Assembly (NCBI GenBank): GCA_028693555.1
Contig: JAQUVD010000006.1
Span: 1-64,000 of the forward strand
Length of the DNA: 64,000 nt
DNA from: Hespellia sp.
Lineage (GTDB): Bacteria; Bacillota; Clostridia; Lachnospirales; Lachnospiraceae
Reading direction: 5' to 3'
Shown here piece by piece: positions 26,724 through 35,918 of this stretch (positions within the stretch are counted from its first letter, which is position 1; each line of letters starts with the position of its first letter). The position numbers were made by a program, and so were the translations under genes. The notes under the pieces were generated by a model. The model was not told the origin of the DNA. It saw only the letters and a program-made list of their open reading frames with translations, and did no database searches.

Positions 26724-27568
26724 TGAAAATTGAGCAGCTGGAAAAACAATATCCGAATTTCCATCTGGATTGTTCCATGGAAGTGAAGGAAGGTCAGATC
26801 ACAGGTCTGATAGGACAGAATGGGGCAGGAAAGAGTACAACATTCAAGGCGATTCTTGATTTGATTACATTTGAGCGGGGTACCATTCAGATCTTTGATC
26901 AGGATTGTCACGACCTGACGAGGGAAGAAAAATGCAAAATCGGTGTGGTCTTATCGGACAGCGGTTTTAGCAATTATGTGAAGGTCAAAGATGTCATTCG
27001 CATGATGAAAGCTTTTTATCCTGCATTTAATGCAGATGATTTTCAGTATCAATGTGAGCGGTTTGGGCTGCCGTTGAATGACAAGATCAAAACATTTTCT
27101 ACCGGAATGAAGGCGAAATTAAAGATTCTTGCAGCTATGAGCCACGATGCGGATTTGCTGATTCTGGACGAACCAACGGCAGGACTTGACGTGGTGGTCC
27201 GGGATGAGATTCTCGATATGCTGCGGGAATATATGCTGAAAGAAGGACGTGGAATTCTAATCAGTTCCCATATTGCGACGGATCTCGAAGGTCTGTGCGA
27301 CGATATCTATCTGATTGATCAGGGCAGGATCAGCCTGCACGAAGATATTGTTACATTAACAGAATGCTATGGTCTGATGAAAATGGATGAAACACAGTTT
27401 GAACGTGTGGATAAACAATATATTTTAGCACAGAAAAAGGAACATTTCGGGAGAGTTTGTCTCACGAATGAGAAGAAATTCTATCGTGAGAATTACCCTG
27501 ATATTGTAATTGAGAAATGTGGAATTGATGATGTGATTTACATGACGGCGAAAGGAGAAAAACGATGA
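26717..27568 (+). CDS. ABC transporter ATP-binding protein (YtrB-like)
   Basis: The 283-aa ATPase has Walker A GQNGAGKST (~32-40), signature FSTGMKAKLKILAAMS and Walker B LLILDEPTAGLD. ATG 26717 with GGGAGGA upstream is preferred over ATG 26702. The 3-prime end overlaps the permease gene by ATGA. Together with the YtrA regulator and one ABC-2 permease it forms a compact exporter, of the kind induced by cell-wall antibiotics in Bacillus. The substrate is not known. Confidence 0.88.
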   Translation: MLVKIEQLEKQYPNFHLDCSMEVKEGQITGLIGQNGAGKSTTFKAILDLITFERGTIQIFDQDCHDLTREEKCKIGVVLSDSGFSNYVKVKDVIRMMKAFYPAFNADDFQYQCERFGLPLNDKIKTFSTGMKAKLKILAAMSHDADLLILDEPTAGLDVVVRDEILDMLREYMLKEGRGILISSHIATDLEGLCDDIYLIDQGRISLHEDIVTLTECYGLMKMDETQFERVDKQYILAQKKEHFGRVCLTNEKKFYRENYPDIVIEKCGIDDVIYMTAKGEKR

Positions 27569-28227
27569 AAGGATTATTTGTAAAAGATCTCTGTTTTTTT
27601 CGAGAATTAGTGAAGACACTTGTTATTTTTCTAATCGTTGCAACGATGATGATCCTATTTCAGGATTTTAAGTATGAAAATCTCATGTTTGTTTTTTCGT
27701 ATATGATTGTCTGCAGTGCCATGACTTCTGTCAATTTAATCGCATACGACCAGGATCAGAATGGAATGTCCTTTTTGCTGACATTTCCTGTAAAAAAGAA
27801 AGACTACGTTCGTGCCAAGTTTTTATTTAGTGGATTTGTAATTCTTGTGGTGTTTGCAATCATGTGGGTGTTGAGCATAACTGCAATTACAGTCCAGCAT
27901 GTACCACTGAAGTGGGAGAGCCTGCTTGCCAGCAGTGGAACGTCAGTGCTTATAGCGATTGTCATGCTTTCACTCATGCTTCCTTTGAAACTCAAGTTCG
28001 AAGAAAAAGGAAACCTGATCATGGTAGTGACAGTCTTCGCAGCCATTGCAGCCACCTATTTCCTAAGCAAAGGCGCGAAATATCTGCCAATCGATTTAAG
28101 CGGAATAGGAGCATTTTTCAATGATCATACGAAAGCAATTATAGTTGGTGTGCTGGTGGTTGTAGCAGTAGGAGTAATCTGCTCAATGAAAATCAGCGAG
28201 CGAATTCTGCAAAAGAAAGAGTACTAA
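27565..28227 (+). CDS. ABC-2 type transporter permease
   Basis: The 220-aa protein has about six hydrophobic segments (near residues 17-32, 40-58, 92-112, 127-143, 150-168, 192-211) and the ABC-2-like phrase LTFPVKKKDYVRAKFLFSGF after the second. It is coupled to the preceding ATPase gene and is the last gene before the large palindrome and the convergent aroA gene. Confidence 0.82.
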   Translation: MKGLFVKDLCFFRELVKTLVIFLIVATMMILFQDFKYENLMFVFSYMIVCSAMTSVNLIAYDQDQNGMSFLLTFPVKKKDYVRAKFLFSGFVILVVFAIMWVLSITAITVQHVPLKWESLLASSGTSVLIAIVMLSLMLPLKLKFEEKGNLIMVVTVFAAIAATYFLSKGAKYLPIDLSGIGAFFNDHTKAIIVGVLVVVAVGVICSMKISERILQKKEY

Positions 28228-28303
28228 ATGGGCGGAAGTTTCCTAGACTTACCAATACACTTCTAGCATTACAAGCCCTTTTGGTGCAAGCTGGAGTGAG
28301 CGA

Positions 28304-28543
28304 ATTTCGCGGGGGTCAGCTGCATCCGAGGGCATTCGTTGAAGTTCTAGAAAGACTTAAGAGATACGAGCGCATATGTGTGGGGACATCATGAATCTCA
28401 AATTCATGATGTCAGTGACACAAGAGCAAGAATCATCAGATTCATGCTCGGATTGTCACGGTACCGCACATATGCGCTCGTATCTCTTTAGCCTTTCTTA
28501 ACAATAATGACAGCCCCCGGATGCAGCCGACACTCCTCGAAAT
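28304..28543. repeat. Large nested inverted repeat between convergent genes
   Basis: The core stem is 25 bp: 28359-28383 pairs with 28464-28488 with one G-U pair. Inside are two further hairpins: 28385-28396 with 28402-28413 (12 perfect pairs, 5-nt loop) and 28424-28434 with 28439-28449 (one mismatch), the latter enclosed by GTGACA/TGTCAC (28415-28420, 28454-28459). Imperfect complementarity continues outwards to about 28304 and 28543 (ATTTCG/CGAAAT, CTGCATCCG/CGGATGCAG). The folded form would be a long stem with two arms. It may be a bidirectional terminator, a MITE-like element or a structured RNA. The rest of the 28228-28556 gap shows nothing else. Confidence 0.8.
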
Positions 28544-28556
28544 AAGCGGACTACAA

Positions 28557-29873
28557 CTACAGCAACTCTTCAAAAGTATCAAAAAATGCCGGGTACGACA
28601 CATCTACGCATTTGCTGTCCAGAATATGAGTAATTCCATCTGCGTTCAGCCCTGCGATGGTAAATGCCATTGCAATTCTGTGATCTAAAAGTGTGTGAAT
28701 ATTAGCACCGTGAAGTGGATTGCCGCCATGAATCACCATCCCGTCATAGGTTGCCATAATATCACAGCCCATTGCTTTTAGATTGTCGACAACTGTTTCG
28801 ATGCGGTTTGTCTCTTTTACTTTCAACTCTGCAGCGTCTTCGATGATTGTGCGGCCTTCTGCAAGCGCAGCCATGACGGCAATGATTGGAATTTCATCGA
28901 TGAGCGTTGGAATGATGGCACCGCCGATGGTGGTACCGTGCAGCTTGCTGGTGCGGACGAGGATGTCAGCGACAGGCTCCCCGCCGGAGGTACGTTCATT
29001 TAGCAGTGTAATGTCTGCGCCCATGTCAATGCATACCTGCAGGATGCCTGCGCGGGTTGGATTGACACCGACATTCTGGATTAGAATTTCAGAATCCGGG
29101 GTAATCAGCCCGGCAGCAATGAAGTATGCAGCCGAAGAAATGTCACCGGGCACGATGATTTTCTGACTGTATAATTCCTGACAGGGAGTGATGGAAGCAG
29201 TTGCGTGCCGATCTGCGTGAGGGGTATCCGAAGGCTCCACAAGTCCGAATGTCGTATGAATATCGGCACCGAATTCCCGCAGCATTAATTCTGTATGATT
29301 GCGCGATAAAACCGGCTCTGTGACGCTGGTCTTTCCGTCAGCATACAGACCGGCAAGAAGGATGGCGGATTTCACCTGGGCAGAAGCTACCTTCGAAGTA
29401 TATGAGATTCCGTGAAGCTCACCTTTGGAAATGTAGAGCGGTGCGCAGCCATTTCTTAAAACACTGGAAATATTGGCACCCATCAGCTGTAACGGCTCGA
29501 TGATACGCTTCATCGGACGCGAATTCAAAGACGCATCACCTGAGAGCTTGGAATCAAAATCCTGACCGGCTAAAATACCGGAAATCAGGCGGGTTGTCGT
29601 GCCACTGTTTCCAACCGACAATACAGCACTGGGTTTTTGAAGTCCGTGCATTCCTTTTCCGTGAACCAGAATGGTGTCATTCGTTTCTTCAATCGAGATG
29701 CCCATTTCCCGAAAGCAGCCAATAGTTGAGAGGCAGTCGGCACCGTTTAGAAAGCCTGTGACTTCCGTTGTTCCTTTTGCAATGGCACCGAGCATGATGG
29801 AACGGTGCGAGATTGACTTATCTCCGGGAACTGTGATTTTCCCTTTCAGACCTGTGATTCTTCCTACTTCCAT
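28557..29873 (-). CDS. aroA: 3-phosphoshikimate 1-carboxyvinyltransferase (EPSP synthase) AroA
   Basis: AroA makes EPSP from shikimate-3-phosphate and PEP in aromatic amino acid synthesis. The 438-aa protein has GKITVPGDKSISHRSIMLGA (~9-28), SVGNSGTTTRLI, SRNHTELMLREFGA, VPGDISSAAYFIAA and VKETNRIETV, all EPSP-synthase hallmarks. It lies 45 bp downstream of tyrA on the minus strand, forming a tyrA-aroA operon. Confidence 0.96.
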   Translation of the reverse strand: MEVGRITGLKGKITVPGDKSISHRSIMLGAIAKGTTEVTGFLNGADCLSTIGCFREMGISIEETNDTILVHGKGMHGLQKPSAVLSVGNSGTTTRLISGILAGQDFDSKLSGDASLNSRPMKRIIEPLQLMGANISSVLRNGCAPLYISKGELHGISYTSKVASAQVKSAILLAGLYADGKTSVTEPVLSRNHTELMLREFGADIHTTFGLVEPSDTPHADRHATASITPCQELYSQKIIVPGDISSAAYFIAAGLITPDSEILIQNVGVNPTRAGILQVCIDMGADITLLNERTSGGEPVADILVRTSKLHGTTIGGAIIPTLIDEIPIIAVMAALAEGRTIIEDAAELKVKETNRIETVVDNLKAMGCDIMATYDGMVIHGGNPLHGANIHTLLDHRIAMAFTIAGLNADGITHILDSKCVDVSYPAFFDTFEELL

Positions 29874-29918
29874 ATTTCTTTCCCCCTTACGTTTATCATC
29901 ATTCTTTCTTAATATCTG

Positions 29919-31016
29919 TTATCTCTCATATACAATATACCTGAATTTCTGTAAAATTTCAGCAGCTTTTTTTGAAGAAGCATCATCGTAGAACTCGATG
30001 CGCAGAACACCTTCCTCGAATTCGCGGTTATGTACGATACCAATATTCTTGATACTCAGATTGTTGCTTGCAAGAATCGTTGCAATTGCGGCAATTCCAC
30101 CGGCTTCATCAATGATATCACAATAGACGGCATGAGATTTTTTGATTGGTCCTGCCGAGGATTCAGGGAAGGAGTTCCGGTAATCCCGTGATGATTCAAA
30201 GAGATGGAAAAGTTCATCCTCGTTGGCGTCATCAATCAAATCCTTTGTTTCTTTCAACGAATCAATGTACTGCCCAAGAATGCCGGAAATATTCTCCCTG
30301 TTCTTTAGACAAATCTGCTGCCACATGACCGGAGAGGAGGATGCGATACGTGTGATATCCTTAAATCCTCCAGCCGCCAGATTCTTCATCAGCTCGTTTT
30401 TCGTATCTGTATCATGAACGAAATTCACAAGATTTGCAGCGATGATATGTGGCAGATGGCTGATTGTTCCGGTCACATAATCATGCTGGTTGTAATCCAA
30501 AACTACGGGAAGAGCTTTCAGACTTGTAACGAAATTGCGGTATTTTTCGATTTTATCTTCTGAGACGGTAGCGGAAGGAGTCAGAATATAGTATGCATTT
30601 TCCAAAAGAAGTGCTTTTGAATTCATAAATCCATTCTTTTCAGAGCCAGCCATTGGATGTCCGCCGATAAAATTGTCCTCCAGTCCGAGTCGGATGACCT
30701 CGTTGTGAATCGACGTCTTTACGCTGCCGACATCGGTGAGGATACAGCCCGGTGTGAGATATGGAACCATCTGTTTTAAGTATGCCGTATTATAAGAAAC
30801 CGGAGCACATAAGAAAATGTAGTCGCAGTTTTTAAAGGTATCGTCAATTGCAGAACAGGCTGTGTCGATAATTCCCTCCGATACAGCCAGAGCAAGAGAT
30901 TCTTTATTCTTGTCAAAAGCAATCAGCATGTCGTCCGGATAATACTGGCGGATCGCTTTTGCGATGGAACCTCCGATTAAACCCAGTCCGACAAATCCGA
31001 TTTTTGTAATTTCCAT
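29919..31016 (-). CDS. tyrA: Prephenate dehydrogenase TyrA with C-terminal ACT domain
   Basis: The 365-aa protein starts at ATG 31014-31016 behind an AGGAGG site (31024-31029, reverse strand). The N-terminal Rossmann fold has IGFVGLGLIGGSIAKAI (~5-21) and GGHPMAGSEKNGF for prephenate binding. The C-terminal ~70 residues (HAVYCDIIDEAGGIAAIATIL onwards) form an ACT domain, probably for tyrosine feedback. The frame stays open upstream to 31304, but this runs over the promoter region and the divergent gene and is not used. Confidence 0.93.
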   Translation of the reverse strand: MEITKIGFVGLGLIGGSIAKAIRQYYPDDMLIAFDKNKESLALAVSEGIIDTACSAIDDTFKNCDYIFLCAPVSYNTAYLKQMVPYLTPGCILTDVGSVKTSIHNEVIRLGLEDNFIGGHPMAGSEKNGFMNSKALLLENAYYILTPSATVSEDKIEKYRNFVTSLKALPVVLDYNQHDYVTGTISHLPHIIAANLVNFVHDTDTKNELMKNLAAGGFKDITRIASSSPVMWQQICLKNRENISGILGQYIDSLKETKDLIDDANEDELFHLFESSRDYRNSFPESSAGPIKKSHAVYCDIIDEAGGIAAIATILASNNLSIKNIGIVHNREFEEGVLRIEFYDDASSKKAAEILQKFRYIVYER

Positions 31017-31066
31017 GGTAAAACCTCCTGTGTGGCAGGCATTTTTGATGCCAAGTATGTAAGTAA

Positions 31067-31095
31067 AGTGTAACACGTTAAAGTGCGAAAGTCCA
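31067..31095 (-). promoter_or_regulatory. Promoter of tyrA-aroA
   Basis: On the reverse strand: TGGACT (31090-31095), 17-bp spacer, TACACT (31067-31072), preceded by TGT. Moderate match. A small GGCAT/ATGCC hairpin (31038-31052) lies between it and the ribosome binding site. Confidence 0.4.
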
Positions 31096-31131
31096 CGGAG
31101 GAAACATATTTGTGAAAAATCCATAAAAGAG

Positions 31132-31160
31132 TTGTAATAATGGAAAGATTTTAGTACAAT
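31132..31160 (+). promoter_or_regulatory. Promoter of the EF-G-like gene
   Basis: TTGTAA (31132-31137), 17-bp spacer, TACAAT (31155-31160). The start codon at 31220 follows AAGGAGG. It is divergent from the tyrA promoter in a 203-bp gap. Confidence 0.6.
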
Positions 31161-31219
31161 ATACCCATAAGATTTTATGCGGAAGAAGCATAGAAAACTA
31201 CTTACAAGGAGGCAGCTAT

Positions 31220-33295
31220 ATGCAGGTTTACAGAACAGACGAGATTCGAAATGTGGCATTGTTAGGCCACGGAGGAAGTGGCAAGACAAGTTTGGTAGAG
31301 GCAATGGCCTATGTATCAGGTCAAATCAGCCGTATGGGTAAGATTTCCGATGGGAATACGATGAGTGACTTTGATAAAGAGGAACAGAAGAGAAAGTTTT
31401 CTTTGACGACATCACTCATTCCGATTGAGTGGGAGAAGGCAAAGATCAATATTTTAGATACGCCGGGATATTTTGATTTTGTAGGTGAAGTGGAAGAAGC
31501 AGTGAGCGCAGCAGATGCAGCAGTCATCGTTGTATCAGGTAAGGCAGGTGTAGAAGTTGGAACGGAGAAGGCCTGGGAACTCTGCGAGAAGTATAATCTG
31601 CCGCGTATGTTCTATGTGACAGAGATGGATGTAGATGATGCAAGCTTTCGTCAGGTAGTTGAAGATCTGACAGAGCGGTATGGTAAATGTATCGCACCGC
31701 GCGCAATCCCGATTCGTGAGAATGAGAAATTTGTTGGATATGTCAACGTTATCAAGAATGCAGGACGTAGATTTACAGGTATCGGTGAGAGAGAAGAATG
31801 CGAGATTCCGGATTACTGTATGCCGAACTTAGAGATGTGTCGTACCACACTGCTTGAAGCTGTGGCAGAGACCAGTGATGATATGATGGATCGCTATTTT
31901 GCGGGAGAAGAATTCTCACTGGAAGAGATTCGTGCAGCACTCCGTACGAATGTGATGGATGGAAGCATCGTTCCAGTTGGAATGGGATCGAACATCACAG
32001 CACAGGGAGTCTTTAACCTGATGTCTGATATCGTAAGATTCTTCCCGAGTCCGGATAAGCGAACCTGCGCAGGAATCAACCAGACAACGAATGAGATTTT
32101 TGAAGCGAATTATGACTTCTCAAAAGCAAAGAGTGCATACGTATTCAAGACGATGGTAGACCCATTTATCGGAAAGTATTCGCTCATCAAGGTATGCTCC
32201 GGTGTGCTCAAGGGCGATGATACACTTTATAATGCAGAGGAAGAAACAGAAGCAAAACCGGGTAAGCTTTACACCTTATGCGGCAATAAACCGGTCGAAG
32301 TTTCGGAACTGTTTGCGGGAGATATCGGTGCGATCGCGAAGCTTGGCAGTACGAAGACGGGCGAGACGCTCTCGACAAAAGGCACGCAGGTATTATATGG
32401 GAAGACAGAGTATACGGCTCCATATACATATATGAAATATACAACACCGACGAAGGGCGATGAGGATAAAGTGTCGCAGGCACTTGCAAAACTGATGATG
32501 GAGGATGTCACACTCAAGACTGTCAACGACAGCGAGAACCGTCAGTCTCTTCTCTATGGTGTCGGGGATCAGCATCTGGAAGTAGTCGTAAGCAAATTGG
32601 CGGACCGCTACAAAGTTGTGATTGATCTTGAGACGCCGAAGGTAGCATTTAGAGAGACCATCCGCAAGAACTCCGACATCGACATGAAATACAAGAAACA
32701 GTCCGGCGGACATGGACAATATGGACACGTTAAGATGAGATTCGAATCATCCGGCGATATGGATGTACCATTTGTATTTGAAGAGTGTGTAGTTGGCGGA
32801 GCGGTTCCGAAGAATTACTTCCCGGCAGTTGAGAAAGGTCTGCAGGAATCTGTGGTAAAAGGACCTTTGGCAGGCTATCCGGTTGTGGGCGTAAAGGCAA
32901 CCTTATATGATGGATCTTATCATCCGGTCGATTCTTCCGAGCAGGCGTTTAAGACGGCGACGATCCAGGCATTCAAGAAGGGAATCATGGAAGCAGGACC
33001 AATCCTGTTAGAGCCGATTGTTTCACTGAAAGTTACCGTTCCGGACGACTATACCGGAGACGTTATGGGAGACCTTAATAAGAGACGCGGCCGTGTGCTC
33101 GGCATGACACCGGCAGCGGGCGGAAAGCAGATCGTAGAAGCAGACATTCCGATGACAGGGTTATTCGGATATTGTACCGTCCTTCGTTCCATGACAGGGG
33201 GACGAGGAAGCTATGAGTATACATTTGCAAGATATGAGCAGGCACCTTCTGATGTACAGGAGAAGGAGATAGCGGCAAGAGCAGCAGACGAGTAA
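31220..33295 (+). CDS. Elongation factor G-like GTPase (EF-G2 type)
   Basis: The 691-aa protein has the EF-G domain order. The G1 motif is GHGGSGKTS (~15-23) and G3 is DTPGYFDF. The G4 motif, normally NKxD, reads TEMD (in FYVTEMDVDDASF, ~133-145). Domain IV contains the typical GGHGQYGHVKMRFE and domain V the GYPVVGVKATLYDG and GRVLGMTP blocks. It is likely a paralogue of canonical EF-G rather than the essential factor, as there is no ribosomal operon nearby. Such paralogues may lack normal translocase activity; the altered G4 suggests changed nucleotide binding. Confidence 0.85.
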   Translation: MQVYRTDEIRNVALLGHGGSGKTSLVEAMAYVSGQISRMGKISDGNTMSDFDKEEQKRKFSLTTSLIPIEWEKAKINILDTPGYFDFVGEVEEAVSAADAAVIVVSGKAGVEVGTEKAWELCEKYNLPRMFYVTEMDVDDASFRQVVEDLTERYGKCIAPRAIPIRENEKFVGYVNVIKNAGRRFTGIGEREECEIPDYCMPNLEMCRTTLLEAVAETSDDMMDRYFAGEEFSLEEIRAALRTNVMDGSIVPVGMGSNITAQGVFNLMSDIVRFFPSPDKRTCAGINQTTNEIFEANYDFSKAKSAYVFKTMVDPFIGKYSLIKVCSGVLKGDDTLYNAEEETEAKPGKLYTLCGNKPVEVSELFAGDIGAIAKLGSTKTGETLSTKGTQVLYGKTEYTAPYTYMKYTTPTKGDEDKVSQALAKLMMEDVTLKTVNDSENRQSLLYGVGDQHLEVVVSKLADRYKVVIDLETPKVAFRETIRKNSDIDMKYKKQSGGHGQYGHVKMRFESSGDMDVPFVFEECVVGGAVPKNYFPAVEKGLQESVVKGPLAGYPVVGVKATLYDGSYHPVDSSEQAFKTATIQAFKKGIMEAGPILLEPIVSLKVTVPDDYTGDVMGDLNKRRGRVLGMTPAAGGKQIVEADIPMTGLFGYCTVLRSMTGGRGSYEYTFARYEQAPSDVQEKEIAARAADE

Positions 33296-33296
33296 G

Positions 33297-33341
33297 CAAT
33301 TGGGGACGTAGTATTTTTCAAAAATACTACGTCCCCAATTG
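33297..33341. terminator. 45-bp perfect palindrome (probable terminator)
   Basis: Two 22-bp perfectly complementary arms around a single C: left arm begins CAATTGGGGACGTAGTA (33297-33318), right arm 33320-33341 ends GGGGACGTAG-complement and CAATTG. With AAAA/TTTT runs in the stem near the tip. There is no long T-run after it on either strand, so it is either an atypical terminator or a small dispersed repeat. It follows the EF-G-like stop directly. Confidence 0.65.
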
Positions 33342-33382
33342 AATTTATCCCGTCAGAAAATTGAATTTCACCCGTCAGAAAA
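33339..33382 (+). repeat. Two tandem 22-bp repeats
   Basis: Units 33339-33360 and 33361-33382 read TTGAATTT(AT/CA)CCCGTCAGAAAA and differ at two adjacent bases. They lie between the palindrome and the promoter of the next gene and could be protein-binding sites or a remnant of a dispersed repeat. Confidence 0.75.
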
Positions 33383-33402
33383 TGCATCAAAAGTGCTTTC
33401 TC

Positions 33403-33431
33403 TTGTCTCTGATTCTTGTCTGTGTTATACT
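33403..33431 (+). promoter_or_regulatory. Promoter of the membrane protein at 33466
   Basis: TTGTCT (33403-33408), 17-bp spacer, TATACT (33426-33431). An AGAGGAAGG-type ribosome binding site precedes ATG 33466. Confidence 0.6.
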
Positions 33432-33465
33432 ACAGAGAGCATAAAAAGAGGAAGGTAAAATCAAT

Positions 33466-35094
33466 ATGAAAAAGGGTAAAATGAAAGTAATTGGTGTGAT
33501 TGTAATTCTTGTAATTGCAGCCATCTATTATTATGTGGCGCTGCCGGCACTGAATATCCACTCATCGGATCTGTGGCTGTTCGTAATCGTGCTGATTGTT
33601 GTGGGATTAATGATTGTGGCGCAGAGAGTGACACAGAAGCGGAGACTGGATATTCGGGATCTGGGCGAATTGAAGGATTCGAAGCTGATAAAATGCATCA
33701 TTGCACTTCTTGTAGTGGTTGTAATTGTTTTCGCTGCGGGAAGCATCTTATCTTCACCAATCGTCAATGCAAAGCAGTATCAATCACTGCTGACAGTGGA
33801 AGACGGCGAGTTCACAGAGGATGTCGAACAGCTTTCGCTGAATCAGATTCCGCTGCTCGACCGGGATTCGGCAACGATTCTGGGTAATCGTAAGATGGGA
33901 AGTATGGTTGACATGGTATCACAGTTCGAGGTGGATGACCTCTACAGCCAGATCAACTACCAGGATTCTCCAACTAGAGTGACACCGCTCAAGTATGCCA
34001 ACACGATTAAATGGTTTACCAATATGCGTGAAGGTATCCCGGCTTATATCACAATTGATATGGCGACACAGACCACGAATCTGGTGAAGCTGGATGAGGG
34101 CATGAAGTATACGACCAGTGATTACTTTAACCGTAATATTTACAGACATCTGCGATTTGCTTACCCGACCTACATTTTTGACGATCTGAGTTTTGAGATT
34201 GATGAAGAAGGAACACCTTACTGGATCTGTCCGGTCCGCAAATATAACATCGGTCTTTTTGGCGGTGTGACAGTTGGACGCGTGGTATTGTGTAATGCTG
34301 TGACAGGTGAGATGACAGATTATGCAATCGAAGACGTACCGGAGTGGGTAGACCGTGCTTATTCCGCGGATCTTCTGGTTCAGTTATATGATTATTACGG
34401 TTCATTAAAGCATGGATATTTCAACAGTATCCTGGGACAGAAGGATTGTCTGACCACGACGAACGGTTACAACTACCTTGCATTAAATGATGATGTATGG
34501 GTATACACAGGCGTTACATCGGTGAGCGGCGATCAGTCGAACGTTGGATTTGTTCTTATGAACCAGAGAACGATGGAGACAAAGTATTATAAAGTAGAAG
34601 GTGCCATTGAAGATTCTGCGATGTCATCGGCAGAAGGTCAGGTACAGAATCTGGGATACAAGGCAACATTTCCACTCCTGCTTAATATGGAGGGCGAGCC
34701 GACTTACTTTATCGCGCTGAAAGATGCTGCGGGACTCGTCAAGAAGTACGCGATGGTAAATGTACAGAAGTACCAGATTGTAGCAATTGGTGATACAGTA
34801 ACCGAGTGTGAGGCGAATTATACCGGTCTGATGTATGAAAATGGAATCAAGACCGTTGCGAAAGATACGAGAACCGTGCAGGAGCTGACAGGAAAGATTA
34901 CCAAAATCGCGCAGGGCGTTATCGATGGCAACTCGCATTATTATATTATGATAGAAGGCTCAGACGCAATCTATGATGTTTCCGTAGTTGAGTTTATCGA
35001 TATCATCAAATACGATGAGGGCGATGAAGTGACAATCGAATATAAAGAGGGCGAAGAGAGCAATACGGTGCTTTCTTTACAAGGAACAGAATAA
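33466..35094 (+). CDS. Membrane-anchored protein with large extracellular part (PepSY-like features)
   Basis: I do not recognise this 542-aa protein with certainty. The N-terminus has three hydrophobic segments (~8-28, 37-52, 77-95), a basic loop between the second and third, and then a ~445-residue soluble part. Within it, FDDLSFEIDEEGTPYWICPV followed by GLFGGVTVGRVVLCNAVTGEMTDY (split here as seen around residues 232-285) resembles a PepSY-type pattern. The C-terminal part (~470-540, VQELTGKITKIAQGVIDGNS) looks like a small beta fold. The stop overlaps the tcdA start (TAATG), so the two genes are coupled. Confidence 0.55.
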   Translation: MKKGKMKVIGVIVILVIAAIYYYVALPALNIHSSDLWLFVIVLIVVGLMIVAQRVTQKRRLDIRDLGELKDSKLIKCIIALLVVVVIVFAAGSILSSPIVNAKQYQSLLTVEDGEFTEDVEQLSLNQIPLLDRDSATILGNRKMGSMVDMVSQFEVDDLYSQINYQDSPTRVTPLKYANTIKWFTNMREGIPAYITIDMATQTTNLVKLDEGMKYTTSDYFNRNIYRHLRFAYPTYIFDDLSFEIDEEGTPYWICPVRKYNIGLFGGVTVGRVVLCNAVTGEMTDYAIEDVPEWVDRAYSADLLVQLYDYYGSLKHGYFNSILGQKDCLTTTNGYNYLALNDDVWVYTGVTSVSGDQSNVGFVLMNQRTMETKYYKVEGAIEDSAMSSAEGQVQNLGYKATFPLLLNMEGEPTYFIALKDAAGLVKKYAMVNVQKYQIVAIGDTVTECEANYTGLMYENGIKTVAKDTRTVQELTGKITKIAQGVIDGNSHYYIMIEGSDAIYDVSVVEFIDIIKYDEGDEVTIEYKEGEESNTVLSLQGTE

Positions 35095-35822
35095 TGTTAA
35101 ATCAATTTTCGAGAACAGAGATTTTATTAGGAGAGGATGCAATGACAAAACTTGCATCCTCTCGAATTGCGATATTTGGGATTGGAGGAGTCGGCGGACA
35201 CACAGCAGAGGCCCTTGCAAGGTGTGGGATTGGCGAATTTGATCTGATTGACAATGATGACGTATCACTTACCAATGTCAATCGTCAGATTATCGCGACG
35301 ATGGATACGGTCGGACGGGACAAAGTGGATGTGATGCGAGAGCGCATTTTATCCATCAATCGGGAAGCGGTGATTCATACACACAAATGCTTCTATCTCC
35401 CGGAGACAAAAGACGAATTTCATTTTGCAGACTATGATTATATTGTAGATGCAATTGACACAGTTACCGGGAAGATTGCGCTGGTCATGCAGGCACAGGA
35501 GGCGGGAACACCCATCATCAGTTCGATGGGGATGGGAAACAAGCTGAATCCGACAGAGATTGAGGTGGCAGATATCTATCAGACTTCCATCTGTCCACTC
35601 GCACGGGTGATGCGGCGGGAGTTAAAGGCCAGAGGCGTTAAGAAGCTGAAAGTAGTCTTTACCAAGGAAAAACCAATCACCCCGATCCAGAAGACTGCAA
35701 AAGAAGTGAAGGATGCAGAAGGAATTACCAAAAGATCAGTACCGGGAAGTACCTCATTTGTGCCATCTGTGGCAGGTTTGATTATGGCATCAGAAATTGT
35801 AAAGGATATTGTGCAGATTTAA
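35094..35822 (+). CDS. tcdA: tRNA threonylcarbamoyladenosine dehydratase TcdA/CsdL
   Basis: TcdA is an E1-like enzyme that cyclises t6A37 in tRNA to ct6A using ATP. The 242-aa protein has the nucleotide-binding IFGIGGVGGHTAEALARCGIG (split around residues 29-48), the arginine finger region DNDDVSLTNVNRQI, DAIDTVTGKI and a C-terminal GSTSFVPSVAGLIMA. No catalytic-Cys CxxC pairs of MoeB type are present, consistent with TcdA. Confidence 0.9.
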   Translation: MLNQFSRTEILLGEDAMTKLASSRIAIFGIGGVGGHTAEALARCGIGEFDLIDNDDVSLTNVNRQIIATMDTVGRDKVDVMRERILSINREAVIHTHKCFYLPETKDEFHFADYDYIVDAIDTVTGKIALVMQAQEAGTPIISSMGMGNKLNPTEIEVADIYQTSICPLARVMRRELKARGVKKLKVVFTKEKPITPIQKTAKEVKDAEGITKRSVPGSTSFVPSVAGLIMASEIVKDIVQI

Positions 35823-35849
35823 TGAGTGTTTACATAATAAAGAAAAAAC

Positions 35850-35878
35850 TTACAAATTGTCTGAAAGTTTGCTATAAT
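35850..35878 (+). promoter_or_regulatory. Promoter of the CarD gene
   Basis: TTACAA (35850-35855), 17-bp spacer, TATAAT (35873-35878), with a TG two bases before the -10 box. Confidence 0.7.
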
Positions 35879-35918
35879 AGAATTTGGAACCGTGGCAATT
35901 ATTCATTGGAGGTAAGGT

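Noticed and set aside
31017-31304. N-terminal extension of TyrA upstream of 31016
   Set aside because: The extension would cross its own promoter and the divergent EF-G-like gene start; the AGGAGG site and family start agree on 31016.
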